Assembly (NCBI GenBank): GCA_002291875.1
Contig: DBAV01000192.1
Coordinates: 1 to 6,375, forward strand
Direction: 5' to 3'
DNA length: 6,375 nucleotides
DNA from: Hyphomonadaceae bacterium UBA1001
GTDB lineage: Bacteria; Pseudomonadota; Alphaproteobacteria; Caulobacterales; Aquidulcibacteraceae
Shown: piece by piece, positions 5,409 through 6,375 of the stretch
Numbering within the stretch: position 1 is the first letter of the stretch
Layout: every line of letters begins with the position of its first letter
Program-made: the position numbers and the translations under genes
Notes under the pieces: generated by a model
What the model was told of the DNA's origin: nothing
The model's database searches: none
The model's input: the letters and a program-made list of their open reading frames with translations, nothing else

Positions 5409-5608
5409 CCATGGGGGAATCGGTGCCCCGAAAAGCGTTGCGCCACTGCAACACCGGCGCCTCCGTTTGGCGGCGGACCGCGCAAGGCGTGCGGTTAGGT
5501 GGCTGGCAATGCAAAAAATATGCGTGTAGGGCACGAACCGATCGCAGGTTGTCTGCGTTCCTGCCGCCGCATTCCCGCGCCGCTCGTGGCGTGGAATCGG
5601 CTCCAAAA

Positions 5609-5614
5609 GAGGGG
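5609..5614 (+). promoter_or_regulatory. Ribosome binding site of the OmpA-like gene
   Basis: GAGGGG ends 7 nt before ATG 5622, an optimal spacing. An out-of-frame ATG at 5615 lies between the site and the true start, but its frame gives no signal peptide. The true start is followed at once by MKKA and a hydrophobic stretch, so ATG 5622 is preferred. Confidence 0.65.
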
Positions 5615-5621
5615 ATGGGAG

Positions 5622-6375
5622 ATGAAAAAGGCTCTCCAGGGTGCCACGGCTCTTGCCGCGGTGTTTCTCGCTGCCCCCTTCGCCGCGACGGCGGAGGAAG
5701 GCTGGTATGGTCGGATCGACGCCGGTTACGGCTTTGATGGCGGCCTCGACATCGGTTCGACCCAGGTCGGCGTTCCGATCGGCCCGACGACCGGCACGCC
5801 GGCCCGCTTCGGCGGCGATCTCGAGTTCGATGCGGACTGGATGGGTTCGGTCGGCCTCGGTTACGGTTTCTCGAACGGCTTCCGTCTCGAGGGCGAAATC
5901 GCCAACCGCTTCAACAACATCACCGCTTCGCCGACCGCTGACCGTGGCGGCGACGCCCGTGCGTGGAGCGCGATGCTGAACGGCCTGTACGACTTCAACC
6001 GCGAAGGCCGCGTGCAGCCCTATATCGGCGTCGGCGCCGGCGTGGCGCGCATCGACGCCGCGGCAGCCCGCAACCAGGGCCTGACGGGCGGTGCGCAGTT
6101 CGACGACAGCGACACCGGCTTTGCGTGGCAGGGCCTGGCCGGCATCGGCTTCCAGCTGACCGAACAGCTGACCGCCGACATCGGCTATCGCTACATGCGC
6201 ACCTCGAACCTCGAGTTCAATGGTCGGCGTACCCGTCTGGCGGCGATCTCGCCGACGACTTCGGCGGCCGCCACCCCGGCAGCCGGCGCGCGCGGCTTCA
6301 CGGGTGACTACACCCACCAGGCCGTGACCGTGGGCCTGCGCTGGCAGTTCGCGGCTCCGCCGCCGCCGCCTAGAT
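5622..6375 (+). CDS. OmpA-like outer-membrane beta-barrel protein, N-terminal part (cut by window edge)
   Basis: 251 codons are open to the right edge. Residues 1-24 form a signal peptide: MKK, a hydrophobic core (8-20) and a likely cleavage after Ala22-Thr23-Ala24. The mature part alternates polar and hydrophobic residues in about eight strands, near 27-37, 67-82, 86-97, 112-126, 131-144, 165-178, 182-198 and 230-243. It is rich in Gly and aromatic residues, with QPYIGVGAGVARI (132-144) and the closing VTVGLRWQF (235-243) typical of small OmpA/Omp25-type barrels. The loop at about 200-228 is Ala/Thr/Pro-rich and probably extracellular. Five prolines (246-250) then begin the hinge that in OmpA proteins leads to a periplasmic peptidoglycan-binding domain, not seen here; that full-length class is inferred. 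It would tie the outer membrane to the wall. The final AGA codon may be adapter sequence rather than gene (see findings). Confidence 0.88.
   Translation, partial: MKKALQGATALAAVFLAAPFAATAEEGWYGRIDAGYGFDGGLDIGSTQVGVPIGPTTGTPARFGGDLEFDADWMGSVGLGYGFSNGFRLEGEIANRFNNITASPTADRGGDARAWSAMLNGLYDFNREGRVQPYIGVGAGVARIDAAAARNQGLTGGAQFDDSDTGFAWQGLAGIGFQLTEQLTADIGYRYMRTSNLEFNGRRTRLAAISPTTSAAATPAAGARGFTGDYTHQAVTVGLRWQFAAPPPPPR

Larger units (their letters stand above)
5269..5621. other. Divergent intergenic region between murA and the OmpA-like gene
   Basis: These 353 bp hold no convincing gene and must contain the promoters of both flanking genes. Visible elements include a GC-only inverted repeat (5302-5320), a 7-bp inverted repeat GTTGAAC/GTTCAAC (5385-5408), a GTTGC/GCAAC stem with a 6-nt loop (5437-5452), two GANTC sites (5417-5421, 5594-5598) and one AT-rich patch, GCAAAAAATATGC (5511-5523). 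That patch is the likeliest promoter area, but no clear -35/-10 pair matches on either strand. For murA the best I can find is TTGCAA (5347-5352) as a -35 with only a poor -10 near 5324-5329. No tRNA or rho-independent terminator is seen. Confidence 0.6.

Noticed and set aside
5395..5413. GGTTCAACCC resembling a tRNA T-arm
   Set aside because: The flanking bases do not form a 5-bp T-stem, and no acceptor, D or anticodon arm can be drawn. It is better explained as part of the GTTGAAC/GTTCAAC dyad.
4048..5529. Long plus-strand open frame (493 codons) opposite murA
   Set aside because: It lies antisense to a clear full-length MurA. The translation is rich in Arg, Gly, His and Gln without family motifs, typical of shadow frames in GC-rich DNA.
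5615..5617. Upstream ATG as start of the OmpA-like gene
   Set aside because: It is out of frame with the signal peptide and barrel. ATG 5622 has proper spacing from GAGGGG and begins a standard signal peptide.
5190..6317. Minus-strand open frame (375 codons) across the intergenic region and the OmpA-like gene
   Set aside because: It overlaps both the murA start and the complete barrel of the OmpA-like gene, has no recognisable motifs, and has no ribosome binding site that I can see.

Overview
The window is high-GC DNA (roughly two-thirds or more G+C by eye). It reads as chromosomal sequence from an alphaproteobacterium, most likely of the Caulobacterales/Hyphomonadaceae/Maricaulaceae type. 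The main evidence is the gene order murA - DUF2948 - hisD - UPF0262 - low-Mr phosphatase-like - infA - maf - RNase E/G-like, a conserved alphaproteobacterial housekeeping block. DUF2948 and UPF0262 are essentially alphaproteobacterial families. The lineage below class level is inference.

Layout. Positions 1-5268 hold eight minus-strand genes, read right to left: murA (5268-3994), DUF2948 (3997-3506), hisD (3509-2208), UPF0262 (2211-1714), low-Mr phosphatase-like (1717-1280), infA (1225-1007), maf (1010-432) and a divergent RNase E/G-like gene (435 to the left edge, incomplete). Six of the seven junctions are 4-bp stop/start overlaps (ATGA or GTGA). The exception is the 54-bp gap before infA, which holds a good ribosome binding site, a palindrome and a weak promoter-like pair. 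A 353-bp divergent intergenic region (5269-5621) follows, with several inverted repeats and a cluster of GTTG half-sites. From 5622 to the right edge, on the plus strand, lies an OmpA-type outer-membrane protein: signal peptide, eight-stranded barrel and the start of a proline linker, cut off before its expected peptidoglycan-binding domain.

How the genes fit together. The minus-strand block mixes functions: the first committed step of peptidoglycan synthesis (MurA), the last steps of histidine synthesis (HisD), translation initiation (IF-1), hydrolysis of non-canonical nucleotides (Maf), RNA processing (RNase E/G-like) and three poorly characterised proteins. The near-continuous overlaps suggest one polycistronic, translationally coupled unit, with infA possibly also having its own transcript. 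The divergent OmpA-like gene is probably a separate, strongly expressed envelope gene that shares the upstream region with murA.

I found no mobile element, CRISPR array, RNA gene or defence system. The most useful oddities are a substitution at a NAD+-contact position in HisD, the unbroken series of 4-bp overlaps, the half-site cluster in the divergent region, and short matches to a common sequencing-adapter end at both edges of the window.
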